Below, piece after piece: positions 7,853 through 15,540 of a stretch of 28,022 bases of DNA. The position numbers were made by a program, and so were the translations under genes. Every line of letters starts with the position of its first letter. Position 1 is the first letter of the stretch. The notes under the pieces are model-generated. The model was not told where the DNA came from, ran no database searches, and was given only the letters and a program-made list of their open reading frames with translations. The DNA comes from DATAMF01 sp964472565. Its GTDB lineage: Bacteria; Chloroflexota; Anaerolineae; Aggregatilineales; Aggregatilineaceae. Location of the stretch: assembly GCA_964472565.1 (NCBI GenBank), contig CAYYNB010000073.1, positions 1 through 28,022 of the forward strand. Direction: 5' to 3'.

Positions 7853-9039
7853 CGTCTGTACTCCCCAAGCAATCGACCCACGTGTAAGACTTCATTCTCC
7901 GTATTATAGCAGTGCATCGACAAGCGCAAATAGGGCACGCCCGCTGCATCGAGATGTTTGGTCAGCCGGACATTGTTTTCGCTCAGATACCCGTGCAGGG
8001 CGGTGGCGTGGGCATCGGCTTTAGCGGGATTGCCGCCCACGCTGAAGCTCAGAATCGGCCCCTGGTGCGCCGGATCGCTGGGCGTGATGACGGTATAACC
8101 CCGCGCGGTCAAATCTTCCATCGCGATCTGTGTCAGGTGTTTGGTCCAGGCGTCGATATTCTCCAACCCCAGTTGGCGCAAAAACCGGACACTTTCGACC
8201 AGCCCGAACATGCCTGGGATGTTGACCGTGCCCATCATAAAGCGGAAGGCTCCTTCGCGCGGGGTGACCTCATATTTCAGCCAGTGTTCCCAGCCTTCGA
8301 CGCTCACCGGGCCGATGGGGCCGAAGTGCATCTCCTGGCAGATGGCGCGCCGCACGTACAGAAAACCCTGGCCGGGCGGTCCCATCAGCGATTTTTGCCC
8401 GCCCGCCGCCAGAATATCGATGTGCATGGCCTGTACATCAAGCGGCAGATGCCCCGCCGCCTGGATCGCATCCACGGCGAAGAGAATGCCCCGTTCGCGG
8501 CAAAAGGCCCCGATAGCGGCCAGATCGGCGCGGTGCCCGGAGAGAAACTGCACCGCGCTCACCGCGATCAGCCGGGTGTGGTTGTCCACCTGGGCGGCGA
8601 GTTCATCCAGCGACGCACCCCAGGCCGGCGACTCCGCCTTACGGATTTCCACGCCCGCCCGCTGCATCGCCATCCAGGGATAGACATTCGATGGAAATTC
8701 CACATTGCACAGCACGATATTATCGCCCGACTGCCAGTTGATCGACTGCGCGACCATGTTCAGCGCGGTGGACGTGCTGGGTACGCCGACGACATCATCC
8801 CACTGTTCGGCGTGAATAAGCTGCGCCATCTCGGTGGAGAACATCACAAACATATCTTCGCCGCCGGGCGCATAAAAGGACATCGGGTCTTCGGCCAGCC
8901 GTTCCGCCACCTTGATCATGACTTGCTGCGCGGGGTGGGGGATGGGCGAAATGCTGGCATGATTCAGATAGGTGAGGCGCTGCGCGATAGGAAATGACCG
9001 GCGCACCGACTCTAGATCGTAGGCTGGAAGATGAGACAC
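7849..9039 (-). CDS. Class-V aminotransferase (cysteine desulfurase / isopenicillin-N epimerase-like)
   Basis: A protein of 396 residues with a PLP-dependent fold-type I layout: 'YLNHASISPIPHP' (24-36) at the N-terminus, 'STSTALNMVAQ' phosphate-binding loop (88-98), 'VQFLSGHRADL' (163-173), the PLP-ring Asp in 'FAVDAIQ' (D190) and the Schiff-base Lys in 'AAGGQKSLMGPPG' (K216). I see no conserved active-site cysteine loop of classical IscS/SufS proteins, so it is better called an aminotransferase-like or lyase-like enzyme of the NifS superfamily than a sulfur donor. The start is GTG 9037-9039, with AAAGGA seven bases upstream. It is the first gene of a two-gene unit with the AAA ATPase. The substrate cannot be assigned. 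Confidence 0.88.
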   Translation of the reverse strand: MSHLPAYDLESVRRSFPIAQRLTYLNHASISPIPHPAQQVMIKVAERLAEDPMSFYAPGGEDMFVMFSTEMAQLIHAEQWDDVVGVPSTSTALNMVAQSINWQSGDNIVLCNVEFPSNVYPWMAMQRAGVEIRKAESPAWGASLDELAAQVDNHTRLIAVSAVQFLSGHRADLAAIGAFCRERGILFAVDAIQAAGHLPLDVQAMHIDILAAGGQKSLMGPPGQGFLYVRRAICQEMHFGPIGPVSVEGWEHWLKYEVTPREGAFRFMMGTVNIPGMFGLVESVRFLRQLGLENIDAWTKHLTQIAMEDLTARGYTVITPSDPAHQGPILSFSVGGNPAKADAHATALHGYLSENNVRLTKHLDAAGVPYLRLSMHCYNTENEVLHVGRLLGEYRR

Positions 9040-9341
9040 AGAAGAATCCTTTCAGGATGAACAAACAATCTATGAAGGATGATTATACCTCTTCCTGCGC
9101 TTCTGGAGATTGACAATTCCCAGACAAAATGGTTAGGAGTTCAACTAATGAATATATGGCGGTTTTGAACCTTTTCACGTCAGGGATATGAACGGGTGTT
9201 CTAACTTTTGCCTAATAGTTAAGAGACATTCATCATTTTTTTACGAATCTCTAATGTTAGCGTAGGTTGCGCGTCGGAAAATCGGATGTTATACTGAATT
9301 CGTTCTTGCTTTACCACTTTTTTACATTTTGGGGAGTGCTA
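9040..9341. other. Divergent intergenic region
   Basis: About 300 AT-rich bases between the divergent aminotransferase and MBL genes, with no credible open frame. On the minus side a TATAAT-like box (complement at 9082-9087) could serve the aminotransferase but lacks a good -35 at normal spacing. The plus-strand promoter is listed separately. Confidence 0.45.
9267..9295 (+). promoter_or_regulatory. Sigma70-type promoter for the MBL-fold gene
   Basis: TTGCGC at 9267-9272 and TATACT at 9290-9295 are separated by exactly 17 bases. The predicted transcript start is near 9302, giving a leader of about 40 bases before ATG 9342. Confidence 0.55.
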
Positions 9342-9962
9342 ATGATTGACCGCATCCAGTGGTTGGGGCATGGTAGCTTTCGCATCGAAGGCTCACCACT
9401 CACATATATCAACCCCTGGCGAATCGCCCGCAGCGCATTTCATGCGGACCTGATTTTGATAAGTAGTGATCAATATGAGCATTGTTCTCCTGCCGATGTT
9501 GAAAAGCTGTGCGGACCCGATACAGTGGTGGTCGCCAATGCCGAAGCGGCGGCAGCCCTGGGCGGCGATGTGGTCGTTTTGCGTCCCTGGCAGTGTTTCA
9601 ACGTGGGTGCCGCGCGGATTACAGCCGTTCCCGCCTATACTTACAGCCATCATCACCCGGTGTCCCAAGGTGGACTCGGGTTTATTATTTCTTTAGGGTA
9701 CTATGATATTTATTACGCCGGTTTAACGGATGTCGTGCCGGAACTTGCTCATATCCGCGCCGACATCGCCATTCTGCCCGTTGGGGCAGGCCAGGGTACG
9801 ATGGACACGGAGCGAGCAGCCGACTTCGTTCGCCAGATGCAGCCGTCGCATGTCATCCCCAGTCACTGGGGCACCATCAGCGGCACCAATCTCGACGTTC
9901 AGTCTTTTGTTCGCGCCCTAGACGGTCAAACTAATGTTATGACCTTTGAAAAAAATCGTTAA
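9342..9962 (+). CDS. Metallo-beta-lactamase-fold protein with depleted metal site
   Basis: A protein of 206 residues with UlaG-like MBL-fold landmarks: 'IQWLGHGSFRIEG' at the N-terminus, 'YYAGLTDVVPEL' (124-135), 'ILPVGAG' (144-150) and 'VIPSHWGT' (171-178). The central HxHxDH motif is replaced by 'SSDQYEH' (41-47): of the four ligands only the last His remains, and the Asp expected in the 'GDT' turn is Leu128. Hydrolysis by the usual dinuclear centre is therefore doubtful. ATG 9342 is chosen over an upstream in-frame ATG because GGGGAG at 9331-9336 is well placed and the MBL domain begins there. It is apparently a single-gene unit. It may act as a binding or structural member of the fold; this is inference. 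Confidence 0.82.
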   Translation: MIDRIQWLGHGSFRIEGSPLTYINPWRIARSAFHADLILISSDQYEHCSPADVEKLCGPDTVVVANAEAAAALGGDVVVLRPWQCFNVGAARITAVPAYTYSHHHPVSQGGLGFIISLGYYDIYYAGLTDVVPELAHIRADIAILPVGAGQGTMDTERAADFVRQMQPSHVIPSHWGTISGTNLDVQSFVRALDGQTNVMTFEKNR

Positions 9963-10203
9963 GACACTTAAACTTAGTAGTCCAACAAAATTTGCGGTCA
10001 TTAAAATTACTTGACCAATACAATTCAGGTTCTAAAATAGATTTTTTTGTTTCACCCAATATAATTTTTACCCTGGGTGGCGTGTGATCAAGATATTTAA
10101 AACCTACCCAAATAAACTTAGCGAACTAATGCTTTGATCACCTCGTACACCGACTCTAATAAATTTACTGGCACTTAGACATTTTTAGTAGTACCCCAAT
10201 AGT

Positions 10204-10237
10204 AGGCGGCATTCCCAACCGGAGCCGCCTTTTTTTA
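10204..10237 (+). terminator. Rho-independent terminator
   Basis: AGGCGGC (10204-10210) pairs with GCCGCCT (10224-10230) around a 13-base loop and is followed directly by a T-run to 10237. It is oriented for plus-strand transcripts, so it probably ends the MBL-fold transcript, although that gene stops about 240 bases earlier. The intervening AT-rich 9963-10203 holds no gene I can support. Confidence 0.75.
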
Positions 10238-10244
10238 TCGGTAC

Positions 10245-10475
10245 TCAAGGGTGAACTTCGCGCTTGAAATAGAAATAAAGCTGGGTGGTGGTGCGAAACA
10301 GCCCGCATAGTTCCCACCCCCGCTGGCCCCAGTCGTTTAGCTCGGTTTCGCTCATCGGGCCGCTGCCCGCTTCGAGCGGACGAAGCACCTGCTTGTATTC
10401 CCATTGAACCGGATCGCGCACATAGACCAGCGGGACGGTCGGCTGTGGGACGCTGAAACCTAATGGCCGCACCAT
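10245..10475 (-). CDS. DUF4177-like small protein
   Basis: A protein of 76 residues. The pattern 'WEYKQV' ... 'LNDWGQRGWELCGL' ... 'YFYFKRE' is the DUF4177-type signature: a short beta-alpha-beta unit in which 'LN..G..GWEL' is the central helix and turn. The start ATG (10473-10475) lies four bases after the clpP paralog stop, so the gene is the last of a MerR-clpP operon. No enzymatic motif is visible. Location in the operon suggests an accessory to ClpP or a stress-related role, but that is context only. Confidence 0.72.
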   Translation of the reverse strand: MVRPLGFSVPQPTVPLVYVRDPVQWEYKQVLRPLEAGSGPMSETELNDWGQRGWELCGLFRTTTQLYFYFKREVHP

Positions 10476-10479
10476 GTGA

Positions 10480-11079
10480 TCACCGCACCAGGGCTGGAAT
10501 CTGCTGCGGTGGGACGATCACATCGATCAGCCCATACGTTAACGCCTGCTCCGCCGTCAGAAACGTATCCCGATCCATATCGCGGCGTAATTTTTCGACG
10601 GGCTGCTGCGTGTGGAACATCAGAATTTCCTCGACGCGCTGGCGCAGCCGCACAATTTCTTTCGCCTGAATATCAATATCCGTTGCCTGGCCCCGCGCAC
10701 CCCCTAAGGGCTGGTGCAGGTGGATCGTCGCGTTTTGCAGGGCACAGCGCCGCCCCGCCGATCCGCCCGCCAGCAGAATCGTCCCGAAACTTGCCGCCAG
10801 GCCGAGCGCTACCGTGCGGATCGGGGCGGTGATCTGCTGCATGGTGTCGTAGATCGCCAAACCGGGATACACCAGCCCGCCCGGTGAATTGATGAACATC
10901 TGAATTTCGCGCTCCGGGTCCTCATAGTTCAGCACCAAAAGCTGCGCGATCACGCTGTTCGCCATCTGATCATCGATCTCGCTGCCCAGAAAAATGATGC
11001 GTTCCTTGAGCAGCAGCGAATAGATGTCGTAGGCGCGTTCGCCCCGCGCGGAGTTATCAACCACCATCGGAATATTCAT
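10480..11079 (-). CDS. clpP: ATP-dependent Clp protease proteolytic subunit (second paralog)
   Basis: A 199-residue serine peptidase. The full catalytic triad is present and falls at the same positions as in E. coli numbering: Ser97 in 'GLAASFGTILL', His122 in 'HLHQP' and Asp171 in 'DMDRD'. The oxyanion region 'INSPGG' is canonical. It is clearly a paralog of the product of 20406-21050, sharing 'RGERAYDIYSLLLKERIIFLG', but differs in the N-terminal loop and lacks the charged C-terminal tail. Start ATG 11077-11079 has AAGGAG a few bases upstream. It is preceded at 10 bases by a MerR-type regulator and followed by a DUF4177-like gene. No ATPase partner is encoded in this operon, so it must share ClpX or another unfoldase. 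Confidence 0.95.
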   Translation of the reverse strand: MNIPMVVDNSARGERAYDIYSLLLKERIIFLGSEIDDQMANSVIAQLLVLNYEDPEREIQMFINSPGGLVYPGLAIYDTMQQITAPIRTVALGLAASFGTILLAGGSAGRRCALQNATIHLHQPLGGARGQATDIDIQAKEIVRLRQRVEEILMFHTQQPVEKLRRDMDRDTFLTAEQALTYGLIDVIVPPQQIPALVR

Positions 11080-11089
11080 TGTTGCTCCT

Positions 11090-11668
11090 TTAATTGCGGT
11101 GCAGATAGTCGCTCCAACTGATGACGGGGTCCGCCTGCACCGGAACGGAAACGGGCACCGAGTCGGGATAGTAGCGGGCGAGATAGGTCAGCGCGGAGGG
11201 CAGCGTCCAGCTATCCATCAGCGCGTAAATCTGTTTTTCCTGCTGCCACAGGCTGGCCTGCGGTAAATGCTGATCCAGGTAGTCCTGCACCTGCTGGAAG
11301 GGGAGTTCGATGGGCGGGACGAACAGCGACGAGACACCGTTCACCAGCAGATGTTCAAGCTGATCGCGCCGTTCTTCCAGCGTTTCGATCTGCGCTTCGA
11401 CATCATCCAGCAGCGATTGCAGGATCGTTTCAAACAACTGCTCGTTATTTTGCTCTTTGAGCATCAGTTTGATCTGGCGCAGCGACAGACCGAGCGCTTG
11501 CAGCCGCCGGATGCGCAGCAGGCGGTGAACCTGGTCCGGGGCATAGAGTCGATAGCCGCTCTCGGATCGGGTGGGCGTGACCAGCCCTAATTTTTCATAA
11601 TGGCGCAGCGTTTTCGTGGTGATTCCCAACATCTGCGCGACTTCGCCAATAAAAAGATGAGAAGCCAT
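11090..11668 (-). CDS. MerR-family transcriptional regulator
   Basis: A protein of 192 residues. The N-terminal winged HTH is classical: 'LFIGEVAQMLGITTKTLRHYEKLGLV' followed by 'SGYRLYAPDQVHRLLRIRRLQALGLSLRQIK' (residues about 5-66). A long helix (75-108) forms the dimer coiled coil. The C-terminal 80 residues are an unfamiliar sensor part. No cysteine occurs anywhere, which argues against thiol-metal or redox sensing. An upstream ATG exists, but ATG 11666-11668 has GGAGG five bases away, so I use it. Its promoter has the 19-bp spacer expected for MerR-type control, implying autoregulation of the operon with clpP and the DUF4177-like gene. Confidence 0.92.
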   Translation of the reverse strand: MASHLFIGEVAQMLGITTKTLRHYEKLGLVTPTRSESGYRLYAPDQVHRLLRIRRLQALGLSLRQIKLMLKEQNNEQLFETILQSLLDDVEAQIETLEERRDQLEHLLVNGVSSLFVPPIELPFQQVQDYLDQHLPQASLWQQEKQIYALMDSWTLPSALTYLARYYPDSVPVSVPVQADPVISWSDYLHRN

Positions 11669-11696
11669 AACCGCCTCCATTCGTCTGATAGTTCAG

Positions 11697-11727
11697 AGTA
11701 TAGAGGTTGTCCTTAGGGCAATGTCAA
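11697..11727 (-). promoter_or_regulatory. MerR-type promoter with operator in a 19-bp spacer
   Basis: Read on the minus strand, a consensus TTGACA (complement 11722-11727) and TATACT (complement 11697-11702) are separated by 19 bases, not 17. The spacer contains an imperfect dyad, TTGCCCTAAGGACAA (11707-11721), with arms of the form TTGnCCT/AGGnCAA. Overlong spacers holding a dyad are the hallmark of promoters untwisted by MerR-family activators. The regulator encoded about 30 bases downstream is the obvious ligand. Confidence 0.8.
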
Positions 11728-11734
11728 GAGGGGA

Positions 11735-11763
11735 AAAGGGCTGAGGAGGTGATTCAGCCCTTT
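11735..11763 (-). terminator. Terminator hairpin for the lipoprotein gene
   Basis: A perfect 10-bp stem, AAAGGGCTGA (11735-11744) with its complement at 11754-11763, and a 9-base loop. On the minus strand the 3' arm ends in CCCTTTTCCCC, a modest U-tract, just past the lipoprotein stop at 11775. It also lies immediately upstream of the MerR promoter, separating the two transcripts. Confidence 0.65.
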
Positions 11764-11774
11764 CTGATGCATTT

Positions 11775-13433
11775 CTAATCCACCGGTACCAGCGTGCGGA
11801 AGGGCAGGCCGCGATCATCGGCAATCGACTGCACGGCCCACCCGCTGATGCCGTCCGTTGTCTGGACCTTCCACCACACGTAACCATCCCCGGAACGCGG
11901 CCCGCCCAGAATGGTAACGCGTGATCCGCCCGGTAGTTGGAAGAGCAGTTGGCCGCTGACCATCGGATCGCCGCGCAGATTCAAGGTTTCGGTGCCTGTC
12001 GTGCGCACGACAGCCGAATCGCCCGGTTTGAACAGCGGTCCCCACTGCGGCTGCATGATCGATCCGAGCAGCGGTGTCAGATCGCGCAGGATATTATCTG
12101 CCGTGCGCAGATAGGGTGTTCCGGTTTGCCCCTCGGCGGCATAGGTGACGATCAGCGTTTGATCGCCATAGTTATCCCACACAAAATCGAACGCGCTGAT
12201 CATTTCCGTCACGGCGGCGGGCGTGGTCTGGTTCATGGGAGCCAGATAAAGCTGTGATCCCGCGCTGCCTGATCCGGCGAATGTCACCGCGCCGTTGGCA
12301 AACTGCTGGGCCTGATCCATCGTTTCGACTCCCGCCGGAAGTATGACCAGCGGCTGCACCGACAGTGAATCCGGCTCGACGCGCAGCACCTGACTGCCGC
12401 CGCTCACGATGATCGCATTGTTATTGATGTTCCACTGCGCGAAGCTGTAACTTCCCAGCAGCAGCGTGCTGTCATTCCACAGCGGAGTCGTCGCGCCGCT
12501 GGTGATATTCACCCGGCTGAAGGCGAAATTATCCTGTATTTCAAGTCCGGCCAGCACTTCGGTGCCGTCGGGCCGCCACAGGATCGGCCCTGTATACAGA
12601 CGGTTGGCCGGATCATCCCCGTATACACTCGATTCGAGTTGAACCGGATTGCCGAGGGCATTCCGCATCCACAGCCCGTCGATGGCGGAGTTTCCCGCGC
12701 CGGGTGTATAGACCGTATAGGCCAGCCAGTCTCCCGCCGGAGCATAAGCCAGGGATGTAACCTGCGCTTGCAGCATAAACGGCACACCGCCCACCACCAT
12801 TTCGCCTGCCGGGGTGATATAGGCCAGGGTGCCATCCGGTGCCACGTCGAAAGTTTTGACTCCGGTTGGACTCAGCGTTACCTGTTCGGGGACCGTCATG
12901 CCGTACTGCAAGCGCCACACCTGCATCACACCGCCCGTATCCGGTCCGAGGTAATACAGCGTTTCGGGCAGGTTGTCTACGCCCTCGATGGCTGACCCGG
13001 CGCTGCCTCCGGTCCCCGTGATCGTATGTCCGCTGCCATCATCCAGCGGCGCGACGGCGGGCGGATTGGTGCGCGTTGGGGCGAGCGTCGGCGCAATCGT
13101 ATAGGTCGCGCTGGGTTGAAGCGTCGCTGTCGCTGTGGCGGTAGCGGTTACTGTAACGGTAGCGGTTGGCGCGGGCGTGGTGGGCTGTGGGGTAGGGGAT
13201 GGAGTTGGCGCAGACGTGGTCGGACTTGGGGCGTGGGTTGCTGCGCCCAGAGTCGGCACCTGGGCCAGTTCGACAGCCTCGGTAACAGTGGGGGCCGTGT
13301 TGGTGATCGGGATCACCGTGCGCGGCGTGGCCGTGACGATCACCGGCGTGGATGGTTCTGCCTCATTCATATTCAGATTGCAGCCTGCGAGCAGGCTGGT
13401 TATAAACAACATCAGCAGCAGACGAGTGCGCAT
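11775..13433 (-). CDS. Lipoprotein: Thr/Pro linker, beta-propeller-like body, C-terminal SH3-like domain
   Basis: A protein of 552 residues. The lipobox 'LLAGC' places the lipidated cysteine at residue 18. Residues 25-125 are a Thr/Pro/Ala-rich, probably extended cell-wall or surface linker. The middle (about 150-440) has repeated strands with 'APAGDWLAYTVY', 'ILWRPDGTEVLAGL' and 'FAQWNINNNAIIV', like TolB/WD40-type propellers. Residues 470-545 ('LNLRGDPMVSGQLLFQLPGGSRVTILGGPRSGDGYVWWKVQ...GWAVQS' in pieces) form an SH3_3-type domain. AGGAG lies 8 bases before the ATG. A -10-like TATACT (complement 13466-13471) is upstream. It is probably a surface sensor or binding lipoprotein; the ligand is unknown. 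Evidence for architecture is strong, for role weak. Confidence 0.88.
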   Translation of the reverse strand: MRTRLLLMLFITSLLAGCNLNMNEAEPSTPVIVTATPRTVIPITNTAPTVTEAVELAQVPTLGAATHAPSPTTSAPTPSPTPQPTTPAPTATVTVTATATATATLQPSATYTIAPTLAPTRTNPPAVAPLDDGSGHTITGTGGSAGSAIEGVDNLPETLYYLGPDTGGVMQVWRLQYGMTVPEQVTLSPTGVKTFDVAPDGTLAYITPAGEMVVGGVPFMLQAQVTSLAYAPAGDWLAYTVYTPGAGNSAIDGLWMRNALGNPVQLESSVYGDDPANRLYTGPILWRPDGTEVLAGLEIQDNFAFSRVNITSGATTPLWNDSTLLLGSYSFAQWNINNNAIIVSGGSQVLRVEPDSLSVQPLVILPAGVETMDQAQQFANGAVTFAGSGSAGSQLYLAPMNQTTPAAVTEMISAFDFVWDNYGDQTLIVTYAAEGQTGTPYLRTADNILRDLTPLLGSIMQPQWGPLFKPGDSAVVRTTGTETLNLRGDPMVSGQLLFQLPGGSRVTILGGPRSGDGYVWWKVQTTDGISGWAVQSIADDRGLPFRTLVPVD

Positions 13434-13495
13434 AGTTCGTACTCCTGAGTCGGGATAGTGGGCCGAGTATACCGCAGATAAGGACGGGGTTGGTG

Positions 13496-14317
13496 ATGTT
13501 GGGCGCGATTATTGGCGATATGGTTGGCTCCGTTTATGAAAACGAGAATATCAAATCCACCGACTTTGTATTGTTTGGGCCATACTCCCATTTTACCGAT
13601 GACACCGTTCTGACGATTGCCGTCGCCGATGCCGTTCTGTGCCGCCGCTTCCATCCCCACCCCTGGATCGATGCTTTTCTCGCGCGCAGATTATACGCCA
13701 CCAAACTTAAACAGTATGCGCGGCTCTACCCGCAGGCTGGTTATGGCGCGTCGTTTGAAAAGTGGTTCAAAAGCGAGACGCGGCGCGGCTACGGCAGTTA
13801 TGGCAATGGGTCGGCGATGCGCGTCAGCCCGATTGGGTTTGCCTATGGACAACTGAAAACCGTGCTGCGGGAGGCGAGTCTCAGCGCGGTTGTCACCCAT
13901 AACCACCGGCAGGGCATCAAGGGCGCGCAGGCTGTCGCGAGTGCGGTTTTTCTGGCGAAAAGCGGCGAGAGCAAAGCGGGGATTCAGCACTTTATCGAGC
14001 GGCGCTTTAAGTATAATCTTCACCAGCGGCTGGATGACATCCGCCCCGGCTATCGATTCGACAGCTCCTGCCAGGGGTCCGTGCCGCAGGCGATCATTGC
14101 TTTTCTGGAATCGGATGATTTTGAAGACGCGATCCGCAAAGCGGTTTCGATTGGCGGCGACAGTGATACCATCGCCTGTATCGCGGGCGGGATCGCCCAC
14201 GCCTACTACCAATCGATCCCCGCGTCCCTTGCCAGCCGCGCCAAACTGCTGTTGGATGGCAGTTTCAAGCCCGTCTTTAACGAATTTAACGCTCGTTTTG
14301 GGAAAAACTATTCCTGA
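13496..14317 (+). CDS. ADP-ribosylglycohydrolase family protein
   Basis: A protein of 273 residues. 'LGAIIGDMVGS' (2-12) opens the ARH/DraG all-helical fold. 'FTDDT' (33-37) and the C-terminal 'GGDSDTIACIAGGIAHA' carry the acidic residues that hold the two Mg2+ ions. 'GNGSAMRVSPIGF' and 'THNHRQGIKGAQAVA' are further family signatures. It should remove ADP-ribose from a protein or small-molecule acceptor. TTG 13490, GTG 13493 and ATG 13496 are adjacent in-frame choices; AAGGA at 13480-13484 would suit GTG best by spacing, but I use ATG. It is divergent from the lipoprotein and has no neighbouring ADP-ribosyltransferase, so its substrate is open. Confidence 0.92.
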   Translation: MLGAIIGDMVGSVYENENIKSTDFVLFGPYSHFTDDTVLTIAVADAVLCRRFHPHPWIDAFLARRLYATKLKQYARLYPQAGYGASFEKWFKSETRRGYGSYGNGSAMRVSPIGFAYGQLKTVLREASLSAVVTHNHRQGIKGAQAVASAVFLAKSGESKAGIQHFIERRFKYNLHQRLDDIRPGYRFDSSCQGSVPQAIIAFLESDDFEDAIRKAVSIGGDSDTIACIAGGIAHAYYQSIPASLASRAKLLLDGSFKPVFNEFNARFGKNYS

Positions 14318-14321
14318 GCTT

Positions 14322-14349
14322 CCCCTCCCCAAAATTTCCTGGAGAGGGG
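14322..14349. terminator. C/G-rich hairpin between convergent genes
   Basis: CCCCTC at 14322-14327 can pair with GAGGGG at 14344-14349 around a 16-base loop, between the convergent ADP-ribosylglycohydrolase and Mrp genes. There is no U-tract. It resembles the hairpin at 1169-1199 in position and in CCCCT-type arms, so both may belong to one class of intergenic 3'-end element. Confidence 0.35.
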
Positions 14350-14357
14350 TGCCCGCG

Positions 14358-15419
14358 TTATTTAACGATGTTGAGCGGAATCACGTTTTGCGATGACATG
14401 AGGGTGACGCTTACCCGTGCTGCGACGGTTTTCGCCAGATTAAGGAACGCCTGTGCCGCCGCCGAATCGGGGTCTTCCGCTACAATCGGATGCCCGGTAT
14501 CACCGCCCACGCGCACGGCTGCGGTCAGCGGGACACGTCCCAGGAACGGCACGCTGCGATCTCTCGCGAGTTCTTCACCGCCGCCTTCGCCAAACAAATC
14601 GCCCGCCATATTTTCGATCACACCCAGGATCGGCACATTGAGCTTTTCGAACATGGCGAGGCCGCGCCGCGCATCATCAACCGCCACACTCTGCGGCTGG
14701 GTCACGATGATCGCGCCGGTCAGCGGGACCGACTGCGCAAGACTCAGTTGCGCGTCGCCGGTTCCGGGCGGCAGATCAACCACCATATAATCGATCTCAC
14801 CCCACATCACATCTGCAAAAAACTGGCGAATCGCGCTGTGCAGCATCGGGCCGCGCCAGATCATGGGCGTGTTGGGATCGGCCAGAAAGCCCATGCTCAT
14901 CACTTTGACGCCGAAAACTTCAAAGGGGATCAATTTCTGGTCGGGCGTGATCTGCGGCTGGGCAAAACCCAGACCGATCATCTTGGGGATGTTTGGCCCC
15001 AGAATATCTGCGTCCATCAGGCCGACGCGCGCCCCGGTCTGCGCCAGCGCAACAGCGAGATTCACGGCGACGGTGCTTTTACCCACGCCACCCTTCCCGC
15101 TGCTGATGGCGATCACGCTGCGCAGCGGGACGTTGATATGGCCGAAAATGCGGCCATCGGTGGGCACATTCGAGTCCCATTTCACCTGCACATCCGTGAC
15201 GCCGGGCACGGCCAGTACGGCGTTCCGCACATTCCGCATAATCACGTCTTTTAAGGGGCAGGCCGGCGTTGTCAGTACAATACTCATATGCGCTACGCCA
15301 TCCTCACTGAGGGTCAGATCGCGCACCATGTTTAAAGTCACGAGATCGCGGTGGAGTTCCGGTTCCATCACCGTGCCCAAGGCCGCCATCACCTTATCAT
15401 GTAATTGTTGATCGGTCAC
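14358..15419 (-). CDS. mrp: Mrp/ApbC-type P-loop ATPase (iron-sulfur carrier family), lacking CxxC
   Basis: A protein of 353 residues. An N-terminal MIP18/DUF59 domain (1-80) keeps 'TTPACPLKD' with Cys54. The deviant Walker A 'GKGGVGKS' is at 108-115, 'MDADILGPN' at 135-143, and 'VVDLPPGTGDAQLS' at 213-226. In most family members an 'ENMSYF.C..C' segment supplies the cysteines that bridge an Fe-S cluster at the dimer interface. Here the text reads directly 'IENMAGDLFGEGGGE' (268-281), so the CxxC is absent. The start is GTG 15417-15419, with AAAGG upstream. It is likely monocistronic. Involvement in Fe-S cluster handling is the family default, but the missing cysteines make this less certain. 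Confidence 0.93.
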   Translation of the reverse strand: MTDQQLHDKVMAALGTVMEPELHRDLVTLNMVRDLTLSEDGVAHMSIVLTTPACPLKDVIMRNVRNAVLAVPGVTDVQVKWDSNVPTDGRIFGHINVPLRSVIAISSGKGGVGKSTVAVNLAVALAQTGARVGLMDADILGPNIPKMIGLGFAQPQITPDQKLIPFEVFGVKVMSMGFLADPNTPMIWRGPMLHSAIRQFFADVMWGEIDYMVVDLPPGTGDAQLSLAQSVPLTGAIIVTQPQSVAVDDARRGLAMFEKLNVPILGVIENMAGDLFGEGGGEELARDRSVPFLGRVPLTAAVRVGGDTGHPIVAEDPDSAAAQAFLNLAKTVAARVSVTLMSSQNVIPLNIVK

Positions 15420-15540
15420 TTTCCATACCTTTCTTGTAAAACCGTCGCGCAGATTATAACACAGTTGTGTTCCGCGAAGACTTTCAACGTATTATAAAGC
15501 AGCAGTGATTGGCGCATTTGATTTGGATCAAGAGGGCACC

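Noticed and set aside
15453..15458. TATAAT-like box (minus strand) as the mrp promoter
   Set aside because: The -10 match is good but the nearest TTGAAA is 23 bases away, too far for a standard promoter; left out as a feature.
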